Of a stretch of 64,000 nucleotides of DNA, positions 41,650 to 51,347 are shown one piece after another (the first letter of the stretch is position 1; each line of letters starts with the position of its first letter). The DNA comes from Roseovarius sp. S88. GTDB lineage: Bacteria; Pseudomonadota; Alphaproteobacteria; Rhodobacterales; Rhodobacteraceae. Below the pieces are notes generated by a model. It saw only the letters and a program-made list of their open reading frames with translations. It did not search any database and had not been told where the DNA came from. Both the position numbers and the translations under genes were made by a program. The stretch spans positions 3,141,501-3,205,500 of the forward strand of contig NZ_CP146069.1 of NCBI RefSeq assembly GCF_037023735.1, in the 5' to 3' direction.

Positions 41650-43446
41650 TTACGCCGCTTCGCCGTCGGTGAATTGCAGCCGCGCCAGTCGCGCATAAAG
41701 TCCACCTTCGGCGACCAGACTGTCATGTGTGCCTTGTGCTACGATCCGACCGGCATCCATTACAATGATCCGGTCGGCTTTTTTTACAGTCGCTAGGCGA
41801 TGGGCGACGATCACAGTCGTCCGTTCCTTGGCAAGAGCGTCCACTGCCGTTTGCACCGCCCGTTCGCTTTCAGCATCAAGTGCTGATGTGGCCTCATCCA
41901 AAAGCAATACGGGCGCGTCACGCAAAATAGCGCGTGCAATCGCGACACGTTGCTTTTGCCCACCTGAAAGCATCACACCGCGCTCTCCGAGATAGCTGCC
42001 GTACCCCTCGGGCAAGGCTGCGACAAAGTCATGGGCCCAAGCCGTCTTCGCCGCGGCTTCAACCTCGGCATCGCTGGCATCCATGCGACCAAATCGAATG
42101 TTGTCCCGCGCCGAGGTGGCAAAGATCACCGGTTCTTGTGGCACAAGGGCCAAAGAAGCCCGAAATTCCGGGCGCGCCATATCAGGCAAAGCGACACCAT
42201 CCAGGGTCACTTGCCCAGCTTGCGGATCATAAAACCGCTGGATGAGTTGGATCACGGTGGTTTTTCCTGCGCCGGACGGTCCAACAAGCGCTATGGTTTC
42301 ACCCGGCTCAATCACAAGATTGAACCGATCCAAAGCAGGCGCATCCGGTCTTGCGGGGTATGTGAAGCTCACGTCCTCGAAGGCTATGCGTCCTTTTACA
42401 GGTTTGGGCAGCGCGACCGGCGAAACGGGATCTTCCAATTCATCCTCAGCCTGCAAAAGTTCAACCAGACGCTCAGAAGCCCCAGCCGCCCGCTGCAATT
42501 CGCCCCATATCTCAGACAAAGCCGCAACAGCACCGGCCACCATGACCGAGTAGATCACAAACTGAATGAGCGTGCCTGCGCTCATCAAGTCAGCACGAAC
42601 GTCTCGCGCTCCGATCCAAAGAACGCTGACAATCCCGGTAAACACCAGGAAAATGACAATCACCGTCATAAGTGCCCGGACGTTCACGCGATGCTTGGCT
42701 ACACGAAAACTCTTCTCGGTTACGCTATTGAACGCGCCTCGGCTGGCCTCTTCATGGGTGAACGCCTGCACCGTTTGAACATTCAACAAAGCCTCGGACG
42801 CGTTGCCAGAGCTCGCCGCAATCCAATCCTGATTTTCCTTGCTCAGGCGGCGCAGTTTTCGGCTCAGCACAAGGATCGGGACGATCACCAATGGTACCAG
42901 CAAAAGCACCATTCCCGTGAGCTTGGCCGATGTGACCAACATGAAGATCAACCCACCTAAGAAAATCAGCAGGTTGCGCAGCGCAATCGAAATTGACGAA
43001 CCAATAACGGATTGAATGAGCGTGGTGTCCGTGGTCACTCGGCTGAGAATTTCACCCGTCAGATTGCGCTCGAAAAAGCTGGGGCTCATGCCGATCACAC
43101 GACCAAATACTGCTTTTCGAAGGTCCGCTACAACACGTTCTCCCAGGCGACTGACCAACAAATAGCGCAGGCCCGTCCCTATCGCCAATAGCCCGGCAAT
43201 ACCCACGGCTGCCAAGAAATACTGGTCGAGAATTGTACCATCTTCGACCGAAAAATTATCCACGACGCGGCGCACGGCCAAAGGCAGCACAAGCGATACG
43301 CTGGCCGTCGCAACAAGCGCAAGAAGCGCTGCTGTCAGCAATAATCGATACGGTTTGATAAACGGCCAGATCGCCGCCAAAGCGCCTATTTGCTTTGACT
43401 TCTCCCGATCCAGCATATCCGCACCATTCTCGGCCCTGCGTACCAT
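41650..43446 (-). CDS. ABC transporter, fused permease and ATPase (exporter type)
   Basis: A 598-residue half-transporter. Six membrane helices (about residues 30-320) are followed by the ATPase domain with Walker A LVGPSGAGKTT, the Q-loop LVPQEPVIFA, signature LSGGQKQR and Walker B VLLLDEATSALD. It forms a homodimer, or a heterodimer with an unseen partner. The family includes lipid A and multidrug exporters. The closest theme is MsbA-like or ATM-type; the substrate is unknown. The ATG is preceded by AGGA. Confidence 0.92.
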   Translation of the reverse strand: MVRRAENGADMLDREKSKQIGALAAIWPFIKPYRLLLTAALLALVATASVSLVLPLAVRRVVDNFSVEDGTILDQYFLAAVGIAGLLAIGTGLRYLLVSRLGERVVADLRKAVFGRVIGMSPSFFERNLTGEILSRVTTDTTLIQSVIGSSISIALRNLLIFLGGLIFMLVTSAKLTGMVLLLVPLVIVPILVLSRKLRRLSKENQDWIAASSGNASEALLNVQTVQAFTHEEASRGAFNSVTEKSFRVAKHRVNVRALMTVIVIFLVFTGIVSVLWIGARDVRADLMSAGTLIQFVIYSVMVAGAVAALSEIWGELQRAAGASERLVELLQAEDELEDPVSPVALPKPVKGRIAFEDVSFTYPARPDAPALDRFNLVIEPGETIALVGPSGAGKTTVIQLIQRFYDPQAGQVTLDGVALPDMARPEFRASLALVPQEPVIFATSARDNIRFGRMDASDAEVEAAAKTAWAHDFVAALPEGYGSYLGERGVMLSGGQKQRVAIARAILRDAPVLLLDEATSALDAESERAVQTAVDALAKERTTVIVAHRLATVKKADRIIVMDAGRIVAQGTHDSLVAEGGLYARLARLQFTDGEAA

Positions 43447-43678
43447 ATCATCCTGTTCGCAAATTTTCCGTTCTGCGTTTCATGGCGGTGTGACAAGATT
43501 TGGTCAAGCCCACATAATGTCTTGAGAATTCTCTATAAGCACTTGGTCCCGTTGGTTTTGCGCAAAACAGCGCAGCCAACGCGACCAAAGAAGTTCGCAT
43601 CGCAAAAGACCGGTGACGGCTGTGTTCCGCGATAGTATGTTGAACCCAACAAGATTGCTGCCAAAACCAGGGACGATC

Positions 43679-44803
43679 ATGAAAGACGCTGCCAGAGAAT
43701 TGAAAGACAATGTTGCCGTGCCTTTTGAGCAGGCTCGCGCGATGCCGCCATCGGTCTATACGTCTGAGGAATTTCTGGAACAGGAGCTGTCGCACATTTT
43801 CTCACAAGACTGGTTTTGCGTCGGCCGCGCATCGGCTCTGTGCAACCCCGGTGATTACGTGACACTTGAACTGGCCAAACAGCCGATCATCGTTCTAAGG
43901 GATGCCGAGGGCCAGCTTAAGGCGATGTCCAATGTCTGCCTGCACCGCATGTCCACGCTGCTCGAAGGGCGAGGCAACACCCGCAGCATCGTCTGCCCGT
44001 ATCACGCCTGGACCTACAATCTGGACGGAAGCCTGCGCGGCGCTCCGGCCATGACGCTCAATGTCGGGTTCTGCAAAGACAGTTACCAACTGCCACAGGT
44101 GCGTTGCGAAGAATGGCTCGGCTGGGTGTTTGTCACGCTCAACGCAGAGGCTCCCTCAGCAGCATCACAACTTAGCAAAGTTGAAGACCTTATCGGCGAT
44201 TATGGGATGGAAACCTACACAGAGACTTTCTTTGAAACCCATGTTTGGGACACCAATTGGAAGGTTCTGGCCGAAAATTTTATGGAAAGCTACCACCTGC
44301 CAGTCTGTCACGCCAATACAGTCGGTGCGCTATCGAAACTGGAAGAAATGGTTTGTCCACCCGGCGAGGCCGCGTTCAACTTCCACACAATTCTCAAAGA
44401 CGACACGCTCAAGATCGCACTCGCGCATCCCGATAACACCCGCCTCAAAGGCGAACGGCGGCGCATGACCTATCTGCTGGCGATCTATCCCAGTTTGCTC
44501 ATCACGCTGACGCCGGGATACTTTTGGTATCTTTCACTGCATCCGCATGGCGTTGGTCAGGTCCAGATCAGCTTTGGGGGCGGCATGTCGCCTGAATTCG
44601 TTGATGACCCAGATGCACAAATGCATTTTGCGCACCTCAAATCGTTGCTGGATGACGTGAACGCCGAGGACAAAGGCTGCACTGAAAAGGTCTATCGCGG
44701 GCTGTGCTCCAAAGCGGCCAAGCCCGGGCATTTGTCGCATCTCGAACGTCCAAACTACGACTTTGCCCAGTACATCAACAGCCGCATTCAGAACACGCAT
44801 TGA
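43679..44803 (+). CDS. Rieske-type aromatic ring-hydroxylating oxygenase alpha subunit
   Basis: A 374-residue Rieske non-heme iron oxygenase. The [2Fe-2S] site is CLHRMSTLLEG...CPYHAWTY (C-x-H ... C-x2-H). The catalytic iron ligands appear in NWKVLAENFMESYHLPVCHANT. The same fold covers ring dioxygenases and betaine or carnitine monooxygenases, so the substrate is open; no reductase or beta subunit is adjacent, so redox partners must come from elsewhere. The ATG (MKDAARELKD) is chosen because AGGGA precedes it; an earlier in-frame ATG exists at 43637. Confidence 0.9.
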   Translation: MKDAARELKDNVAVPFEQARAMPPSVYTSEEFLEQELSHIFSQDWFCVGRASALCNPGDYVTLELAKQPIIVLRDAEGQLKAMSNVCLHRMSTLLEGRGNTRSIVCPYHAWTYNLDGSLRGAPAMTLNVGFCKDSYQLPQVRCEEWLGWVFVTLNAEAPSAASQLSKVEDLIGDYGMETYTETFFETHVWDTNWKVLAENFMESYHLPVCHANTVGALSKLEEMVCPPGEAAFNFHTILKDDTLKIALAHPDNTRLKGERRRMTYLLAIYPSLLITLTPGYFWYLSLHPHGVGQVQISFGGGMSPEFVDDPDAQMHFAHLKSLLDDVNAEDKGCTEKVYRGLCSKAAKPGHLSHLERPNYDFAQYINSRIQNTH

Positions 44804-44823
44804 GCAAAATCAAACGGCGACCC

Positions 44824-45978
44824 TCACAGTCCTTCGCGCAACCTCTCCAAGAGTGCCGCAAGCATCGCATCGCATTTCTCTAGCTGGTCCAGTGCAACAT
44901 ACTCGTCCGGCTTGTGCCCTTGCGCCATAGACCCCGGCCCACAGATCACCGTGGGAATGCCCAACTCGCGATGGAAAAGCCCGCCTTCTGTGCCGAACGC
45001 GACTTTGAGAGTAGAGTTGCCGCCCGTGAGTGATTTCACAAACCGCACCACATCCGCGTCAGGTCCCGTAGCCAGAGGCGGGTAGCTGTTGGTCATTTCA
45101 ATCTCGATGGAGGCATCTGGAAAATCGTCCTTGACCGGGGTGATGATTGCGCCCGCCTCAGCCCGAATACGCGCCAAAAGCTCTTGCGGGTCATCCTCGG
45201 ACAAGTTGCGGATTTCAAAACGGAATTCCGCATGGTTTGGCACAATGTTGAGCGCGCCGCCCGCTTCAATTTTGGCAACATGCACCGTTGTGTAGGGCAC
45301 GTCATAGGCCTCATCACGAGCGGAAGTCTCCTTGATCTCCTCCTGAAGGCGACGCAGCACAGATACCATATCCATCGCCAGATAGATTGCGTTAAGCCCT
45401 GTTGGCGCAAGCGCAGAATGCGCCTCTTTGCCCCGGCAGGTCACCCGAAACGCCGTCTTGCCCTTATGCCCCGTGGCTACGCCCATATCGGTCGGCTCGC
45501 CCACGATGCAAAACATCGGTCGGAACGGCGCTTTGCGCAGCATGTCGATCATCGAATGCACACCAAGACAACCCAGTTCCTCGTCATAGGAAAACGCCAG
45601 ATGGAGCGGGGTTTGGAGTTCCAGATTTGACGCATGCAATGCTGCTGAGAGCGCCGAGGCCACGAACCCCTTCATATCGGTGGTCCCGCGCCCATAGGCA
45701 CGCCCGTTGGCCTCTGTCATCTCAAAGGCAGGGACAGTCCAGTTCTGCCCCTCAATCGGCACCACGTCGGTATGCCCGGACAGCATCACACCGGGCCGAT
45801 CCCGTGGCCCGACTGTGGCATAAAGATTGGCTTTCAGGCCGGTCTCATCCTCAATGATCGTGACGTCCGCTCCGACGGCCTCCAGCCGCTCAGCGCAATA
45901 GTCGATCAGTGCCCGATTGGGATCAACGCTAACCGTTGGAAAGGCGATGAGATCGCGCAGCAGGTCTAGTGTTGTCAT
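44824..45978 (-). CDS. argE: Acetylornithine deacetylase, M20 family
   Basis: A 384-residue M20 metallopeptidase that removes the acetyl group of N-acetylornithine in arginine synthesis. Seen: metal-site SGHTDVVPIEG, YGRGTTDMKGFVA, SYDEELGCLGVHS, and GATGHKGKTAFRVTCRGKEAHSA in pieces (CRGKEAHSA begins the dimerisation domain). GGLFHRELGIPTVICGPGSM is near the C-terminus. It closes the prpE-thiolase-argE run, 21 bp after the thiolase gene, so it may be co-transcribed with carbon-metabolism genes. Confidence 0.9.
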   Translation of the reverse strand: MTTLDLLRDLIAFPTVSVDPNRALIDYCAERLEAVGADVTIIEDETGLKANLYATVGPRDRPGVMLSGHTDVVPIEGQNWTVPAFEMTEANGRAYGRGTTDMKGFVASALSAALHASNLELQTPLHLAFSYDEELGCLGVHSMIDMLRKAPFRPMFCIVGEPTDMGVATGHKGKTAFRVTCRGKEAHSALAPTGLNAIYLAMDMVSVLRRLQEEIKETSARDEAYDVPYTTVHVAKIEAGGALNIVPNHAEFRFEIRNLSEDDPQELLARIRAEAGAIITPVKDDFPDASIEIEMTNSYPPLATGPDADVVRFVKSLTGGNSTLKVAFGTEGGLFHRELGIPTVICGPGSMAQGHKPDEYVALDQLEKCDAMLAALLERLREGL

Positions 45979-45999
45979 CCGCCGCGCGCTCCCGTGGTC

Positions 46000-47181
46000 T
46001 TAGTTCAGACGCTCAAAAGCCAGAGCAATCCCCTGCCCGCCACCAATACACATGGTTACAAGCCCGTACTGTCCGCCAGTCCGCTCAAGCTCGTAAAGCG
46101 CCTTGATCGAGATGATCGCGCCCGTCGCTCCAACCGGATGGCCCAAAGCAATCGCGCCACCATTGGGGTTCACCTTGTCGGTATTCAGCCCCAAACCGGC
46201 ATTGACCGCGCAGGCTTGGGCGGCAAAAGCTTCATTCGACTCGATGACATCAAACTGATCCGCGCTCATGTCGAGCTTCTCCAAGAGCTTGGTCACGGCT
46301 GGTACCGGCCCTATGCCCATCACTTCGTGCCGCACGCCGGCGTGTGCATAGCCCAGGAGACGCGCGCGGGGTTTAAGCCCGGCTTTCTCTGCGGCATCGG
46401 CCGAGGCCAGCACCATCGCCGCCGCACCATCATTGATACCCGAGGCATTTCCCGCTGTAACAGTCCCATCCTTTTTGAAGGCCGGACGCAACCCGGCGAG
46501 GCTTTCCATCGTCGTGCTCGCCTTAGGATGCTCATCTGTGTCGAACGACACCATATCCCTGCGCACCTTCACCTCGATAGGCAGGATCTGCGACGCAAAC
46601 CGCCCATCGGCAATCGCCTCAGTCGCACGCCTCTGGCTTTCCACTGCAAAGGCGTCCTGTTGTTCACGGGTGATCTGGTTCTCAGCCGCTACGTTTTCCG
46701 CAGTCACGCCCATATGCCCAACACCAAAAGGATCCGTAAGACCACCGATCATCATGTCCGTCATGCTGATATCGCCCATCTTGGCACCTGTACGGATGCT
46801 CTGTGTCGAATGTGGCGCGCGCGACATGCTCTCCGACCCACCGGCCAGCGCATAATCGGTATCGCCCAACATGATATGCTGCGCCGCCGACACAATCGCC
46901 TGCGCGCCTGAGCCGCACAATCGGTTGACCGTGAGCGCAGGCGCGTCTTCGGAGACACCTGCATTAACCGCCGCGACGCGGGCCATGTACATATCCTTGG
47001 CTTCGGTATTGATCACATGGCCAAACACGGCATGTCCGATTTGCCCGGCCTCGATGCCGCTGCGAGACATCGCCTCTTTCGAGACGGCTGTGGCCAATTC
47101 GGTCGGTGGCACGCCCGCCAAAGAGCCCCCGAAAGTGCCAATGGCTGTTCTCGCGCCATCCAGTATAACTACGTCCTTCAT
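46000..47181 (-). CDS. Acetyl-CoA acetyltransferase/beta-ketothiolase
   Basis: A 393-residue thiolase. The nucleophilic cysteine is in [13 protein letters not shown], the catalytic histidine in [16 protein letters not shown], and the second cysteine in [14 protein letters not shown]. It condenses or cleaves acetyl-CoA units, feeding acetoacetyl-CoA to the hydroxybutyryl-CoA dehydrogenase at 8.9 kb and to PHB or ethylmalonyl-CoA metabolism. It lies 26 bp after prpE on the same strand. Whether it prefers acetoacetyl-CoA (phaA/atoB) or longer substrates (bktB) cannot be told from sequence alone. Confidence 0.93.
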   Translation of the reverse strand: MKDVVILDGARTAIGTFGGSLAGVPPTELATAVSKEAMSRSGIEAGQIGHAVFGHVINTEAKDMYMARVAAVNAGVSEDAPALTVNRLCGSGAQAIVSAAQHIMLGDTDYALAGGSESMSRAPHSTQSIRTGAKMGDISMTDMMIGGLTDPFGVGHMGVTAENVAAENQITREQQDAFAVESQRRATEAIADGRFASQILPIEVKVRRDMVSFDTDEHPKASTTMESLAGLRPAFKKDGTVTAGNASGINDGAAAMVLASADAAEKAGLKPRARLLGYAHAGVRHEVMGIGPVPAVTKLLEKLDMSADQFDVIESNEAFAAQACAVNAGLGLNTDKVNPNGGAIALGHPVGATGAIISIKALYELERTGGQYGLVTMCIGGGQGIALAFERLN

Positions 47182-47207
47182 CTTCTCATCCTTTCGCTCT
47201 TTGCGGC

Positions 47208-49103
47208 TTAGCCCACGGCCTCGCCGAGGCCCGCAATCCGCTCTGCAATATGATCAAGCGACGCCGGATCATCGATCGTTGCGGGCATCTTCCACGGTGT
47301 CTGGTCAGCGATACATACCATCGTACCACGCAGAATTTTACCTGACCGCGTTTTGGGCAACGCATTGACCACAATACATTTCTTGAACGCAGCAACCGGT
47401 CCGATCTCTTGCCGGACCAGGGCGACACATTCCTTCTCGATATCCGCTTCATCGCGCTGTGAGTTGGAACTCAGGCACACAAGACCCAAAGGCGCCTGGC
47501 CCTTGAGCTTATCCGAAATCCCGATCACAGCACATTCCGCCACATCCGGATGCGCGGCCAGCACTTCTTCCATCGCGCCGGTCGAAAGGCGATGTCCTGC
47601 CACGTTGATCACATCATCGGTGCGCGCCATGATATAGACATAGCCATCTGCATCCTTCATCCCCGCATCGCCGGTCTCATAATAACCGGGGAACGTGTTC
47701 AGATAGCTTTTCTGAAACCGCTCCGAAGCGTTCCACAACGTCGGCAACGTGCCCGGCGGCAGCGGCAATTTCACAGCAATCGCCCCCAGCGTATCGGCCT
47801 CAACCGGATGCCCGCCTTCGTCCAGCACATCAATCTGATAGCCAGGCATCCCGACAGTCGGTGAGCCAAGTTTCACCGGCAAATGCTCAATCCCCATCGG
47901 GTTGGCCGCAATCGCCCAGCCGGTTTCAGTCTGCCACCAGTGATCAATCACCGGCTTGCCAAGGTGCTTTTGCGCCCATTCAATCGTCGGCGGATCGGCC
48001 CGTTCACCCGCCAGAAAGAGCGTATGCATTGAGCTCAAGTCATATTTCTTAATGAAATCCCCATCCGCATCTTCCCGCTTGATAGCCCGTAGCGCGGTTG
48101 GCGCAGTGAAAAGCACGCGAACTTTATGCTCTTCAATCACGCGCCAGAACGTCCCGGCATCTGGCGTGCCCACCGGCTTGCCTTCGAACACAACGGTCGT
48201 GCAGCCGGTCAGCAGAGGCGCATAGCAGATGTAACTATGCCCCACGACCCAGCCCACGTCTGAGGCCGCCCAGAACACTTCTCCCGGTTTGACGTTGTAA
48301 ATGTTCTGCATCGTCCAGATCAGCGCCACCATGTGACCGCCATTGTCACGCACAACGCCCTTGGGCTGTCCGGTGGTGCCAGAGGTGTAGAGGATGTAGA
48401 GCGGATCGGTCGCCGCCACCGGGGTACACCCAATAGGTTCGGCTGCGGCCTCCTCGGTCGCCCAATCCAAATCACGCCCCTCAACCATGCTGGCCTGGCA
48501 TTGCGGGCGCTGAAGGATCAGAGTGAACTCCGGCTTGGTCTCAGCCTGTTCAATTGCCTCATCCAGAAGCGGTTTGTATTCGATGATCCGCGACCCTTCG
48601 ATGCCGCAAGACGCACTCAGAATGGCCTTGGGGGTGGCATCGGTGATCCGCACCGCCAGTTCATGCGCGGCAAACCCGCCAAACACCACCGAATGCACCG
48701 CTCCAACCCGCGCACAGGCCAGCATCGCCACAAGCGCTTCTGGGATCATCGGCATGTAGATGATCACGCGGTCGCCTTTGCTCACACCACGCTGGCTAAG
48801 CAGCGACGCCACTTTGGATACGCGATCCAAAAGTTCAGAATATGTGATGATGGTCTTGGAATTCGTGACCGGACTGTCATGAATAATCGCCGGTTGATCT
48901 CCGCGCCCGGCCTCTACATGCCGGTCGACCGCGTTGTAACAAGTGTTGCATTCCGCATCGGGAAACCAGCGGTAAAAAGGCGCCTCACTGTCATCGAGGA
49001 TCTGCTCTGGTGGCTTGATCCAATCCACCGCCTGCGCTTCTTTCGCCCAAAATGCCAAAGGGTCCGTTTGCCAGTTCCCATACACATCCGCATAGCTTGC
49101 CAT
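47208..49103 (-). CDS. prpE: Propionyl-CoA synthetase (acetyl-CoA synthetase family)
   Basis: A 631-residue adenylate-forming acyl-CoA ligase. The AMP-binding P-loop reads YTSGTTGQPKGVVRDNGGH, typical of PrpE rather than Acs. WWQTETG and the catalytic-lysine motif near the C-terminus (PKTRSGKILRG) are present. It activates propionate (and weaker, acetate) to the CoA ester. It leads an operon with the thiolase and argE. Confidence 0.9.
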   Translation of the reverse strand: MASYADVYGNWQTDPLAFWAKEAQAVDWIKPPEQILDDSEAPFYRWFPDAECNTCYNAVDRHVEAGRGDQPAIIHDSPVTNSKTIITYSELLDRVSKVASLLSQRGVSKGDRVIIYMPMIPEALVAMLACARVGAVHSVVFGGFAAHELAVRITDATPKAILSASCGIEGSRIIEYKPLLDEAIEQAETKPEFTLILQRPQCQASMVEGRDLDWATEEAAAEPIGCTPVAATDPLYILYTSGTTGQPKGVVRDNGGHMVALIWTMQNIYNVKPGEVFWAASDVGWVVGHSYICYAPLLTGCTTVVFEGKPVGTPDAGTFWRVIEEHKVRVLFTAPTALRAIKREDADGDFIKKYDLSSMHTLFLAGERADPPTIEWAQKHLGKPVIDHWWQTETGWAIAANPMGIEHLPVKLGSPTVGMPGYQIDVLDEGGHPVEADTLGAIAVKLPLPPGTLPTLWNASERFQKSYLNTFPGYYETGDAGMKDADGYVYIMARTDDVINVAGHRLSTGAMEEVLAAHPDVAECAVIGISDKLKGQAPLGLVCLSSNSQRDEADIEKECVALVRQEIGPVAAFKKCIVVNALPKTRSGKILRGTMVCIADQTPWKMPATIDDPASLDHIAERIAGLGEAVG

Positions 49104-49306
49104 GAGCCACTCCTCTTCTCGTCACAGCCGTATCTGAAGGCGGGGCAGTCCAAACGTCAATCTGCGTTGCACAAAGACATCGCTCTGCAAGAAGAACAGA
49201 AACGTCTCCGATTGCCCCCCGCAATTTGCGCGAACCTATACCCGAAAAGCATTGTGTACCACCATATGCGATGGTGTCACACCAAGCACCGCACGGGTGA
49301 AACGTT

Positions 49307-49990
49307 TCAGAGCTTCTGAAGCCGTGTCAGCAACGCCTTGGCGGCAAGCTGTTCCGCCTGACGCTTAGACCCCGCCGTCGCACGCTCGGCCTCGCCGTTG
49401 TCCAGCCGCGCCTCGATGGTGAACTGCGGCGCGTGATCGGGACCACTGCGCGCCTGCTCAACGTAGTCAGGCGGCGCAAAACCCCGCGCCTGAGCCCATT
49501 CCTGCAGTGCGGTCTTTGGATCACGCGCATCCGCCTCAACGGTTTTGATCCGTGAGCCCCAAAGCCGCAGCACAAGGGCCTTGGCTGCTTCAAACCCGGC
49601 ATCGCGATACACAGCGGCGATCACCGCTTCCATCGCGTCTCCTAAGAGCGCTTGCTTGCGTCGCCCGCCCGAGAGCATCTCTGACCGCCCCAGTTTCAAC
49701 ACAGCACCAAGATCAATCTCCTTGGCAACATCCGCACAGGCCTCTTTGCGCACCAGGGCGTTATAGCGTGGCGCAAGCTGCCCTTCGGCGGCGTCACCGT
49801 CATCATCCAGCAGGGCCTCTGCCATCACAAGACCCAGCACTCTGTCACCCAGAAACTCAAGTCGTTGATTGTCTTCGCGATTGACCGTCGTCATCGAGCC
49901 ATGAGTCACAGCGCGAACCAGAAGCTCGGGCCGCTGAAACTCATGACCAAGCCGCGCCTCAAACGCCTTCAGCTCGGCCGAGAGTTTCAT
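49307..49990 (-). CDS. rnc: Ribonuclease III
   Basis: A 227-residue RNase III. The catalytic signature [15 protein letters not shown] is near residue 40. The second acidic cluster ([12 protein letters not shown]) and a C-terminal dsRNA-binding domain with [16 protein letters not shown] follow. It processes rRNA precursors and structured RNAs. It overlaps lepB by 4 bp. era, usually next, is instead at 36.3 kb. Confidence 0.95.
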   Translation of the reverse strand: MKLSAELKAFEARLGHEFQRPELLVRAVTHGSMTTVNREDNQRLEFLGDRVLGLVMAEALLDDDGDAAEGQLAPRYNALVRKEACADVAKEIDLGAVLKLGRSEMLSGGRRKQALLGDAMEAVIAAVYRDAGFEAAKALVLRLWGSRIKTVEADARDPKTALQEWAQARGFAPPDYVEQARSGPDHAPQFTIEARLDNGEAERATAGSKRQAEQLAAKALLTRLQKL

Positions 49991-50817
49991 TCAAGCTTCT
50001 CGAAAAACCGGTCGCCACGCCATGTCCAGAAAAACAGCATCGAGCGCCCTGCAGACGAGAAAATCACACGATCCGCGCGACCAATCAGGTTCTCGAACGG
50101 CACATACCCCACACCTTGTGCTGTCAGCGGCGCACGGGAGTCTGTGGAATTGTCCCGGTTATCGCCCATGAAGAAATAGTGCCCTTCCGGCACAACAAAA
50201 ACACCGGTGTTGTCATAACGCTGATTGGTGATGTTCAGAATATTGTGCTTGTGCCCATTGGGCAGGGTCTCCACAAATCGAGGCTTTTCGCAAATTGCCC
50301 CGAATCCAACAGCACCGTTGGCACATTGCGGCGTGCGGCGCAGCGGACCCTGGCGTTCCATAACCTCCTGGAAAACGCCCGCATCCTCAATCGGAAGAAC
50401 CTCATCATTTATAATGAGCCGCCCCTCTTTCACCTGCAATTTGTCACCTGGCAATCCAACGACCCGCTTGATGAAATCCGTGCCATGCACCGAATGGCGA
50501 AACACAATGATGTCACCCCGCTCAGGCTCATCGCCCCAAAGCCGCGTGTTGTCACCATCCAGAAACGCACACAGCTTTTGCGCATCAACATTGATCGACC
50601 CCAGCCGGATATTGGGACATGAGGCATAGGAATAGCCATAAGCCATCTTGTTGACGAACAGGAAATCGCCAATCAGCAGCGTGTCTTTCATCGACCCCGA
50701 TGGGATCCAAAACGGTTGAAAAAAGATTGTGCGGAAGATGCCTGCCACCACCAAAGCCCAAAAAACGGTCTTGATGGTCTCCCATATCGCACTCGGTTTT
50801 TTGGCTTCGCTGGCCAT
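49987..50817 (-). CDS. lepB: Signal peptidase I
   Basis: A 276-residue S26 peptidase that cleaves Sec and Tat signal peptides at the inner membrane. An N-terminal helix ([15 protein letters not shown]) anchors it. The catalytic serine is in [12 protein letters not shown] and the general-base lysine in [31 protein letters not shown] is the conserved box D/E region. The start ATG is 107 bp after acpS. Confidence 0.95.
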   Translation of the reverse strand: MASEAKKPSAIWETIKTVFWALVVAGIFRTIFFQPFWIPSGSMKDTLLIGDFLFVNKMAYGYSYASCPNIRLGSINVDAQKLCAFLDGDNTRLWGDEPERGDIIVFRHSVHGTDFIKRVVGLPGDKLQVKEGRLIINDEVLPIEDAGVFQEVMERQGPLRRTPQCANGAVGFGAICEKPRFVETLPNGHKHNILNITNQRYDNTGVFVVPEGHYFFMGDNRDNSTDSRAPLTAQGVGYVPFENLIGRADRVIFSSAGRSMLFFWTWRGDRFFEKLE

Positions 50818-50924
50818 GTACTGTCTCCAATGCCTCTTTGGGCTACATGCGTGGCAGATGCAGAGGTGTCAAGGCGCAGGGCTTGGGATTGTCGCATCAC
50901 CATCCTGCGTGCCCAATAGCCGCT

Positions 50925-51338
50925 TTACTTCTGGGCGTGCTCCTTGGGATGTGCTTCGATCACGACAAAGGCCTGCGCCCATGGATGATCGTCGGTTAGA
51001 CTGACATGTATGGTCGCCTCATGCCCCTGCGGCGTCATCTCGGCCAAACGCTCTTCGGCCCAGCCTGTGACGCTCATCACGGGTTGCCCGGTCTCCAGAT
51101 TTTCAACAGCCATGTCTTTCCATGAAATACCCATGCGCAGGCCAGTGCCCAACGCTTTGGAACACGCCTCTTTCGCGGCCCAACGCTTGGCGTAGGTGCC
51201 TGCCACATCCTTGCGCCGCTCGGCCTTGGCCTGCTCGACGTCGGTGAACACGCGGTTGCGAAACCGGTCCCCAAAACGCTCCAGCGTGGCGGTGATACGC
51301 TCGATATTCGCCAAATCGGTACCCACACCCAAAATCAT
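50925..51338 (-). CDS. acpS: Holo-[acyl-carrier-protein] synthase
   Basis: A 137-residue AcpS that transfers phosphopantetheine from CoA to apo-[18 protein letters not shown] holds the conserved Mg-binding Asp, and [16 protein letters not shown] holds the Glu-Lys signature. Its place with lepB and rnc is the usual alphaproteobacterial order. It is 9 bp after the hydrolase gene's stop. Confidence 0.95.
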   Translation of the reverse strand: MILGVGTDLANIERITATLERFGDRFRNRVFTDVEQAKAERRKDVAGTYAKRWAAKEACSKALGTGLRMGISWKDMAVENLETGQPVMSVTGWAEERLAEMTPQGHEATIHVSLTDDHPWAQAFVVIEAHPKEHAQK

Positions 51339-51347
51339 TTTGCCCCC

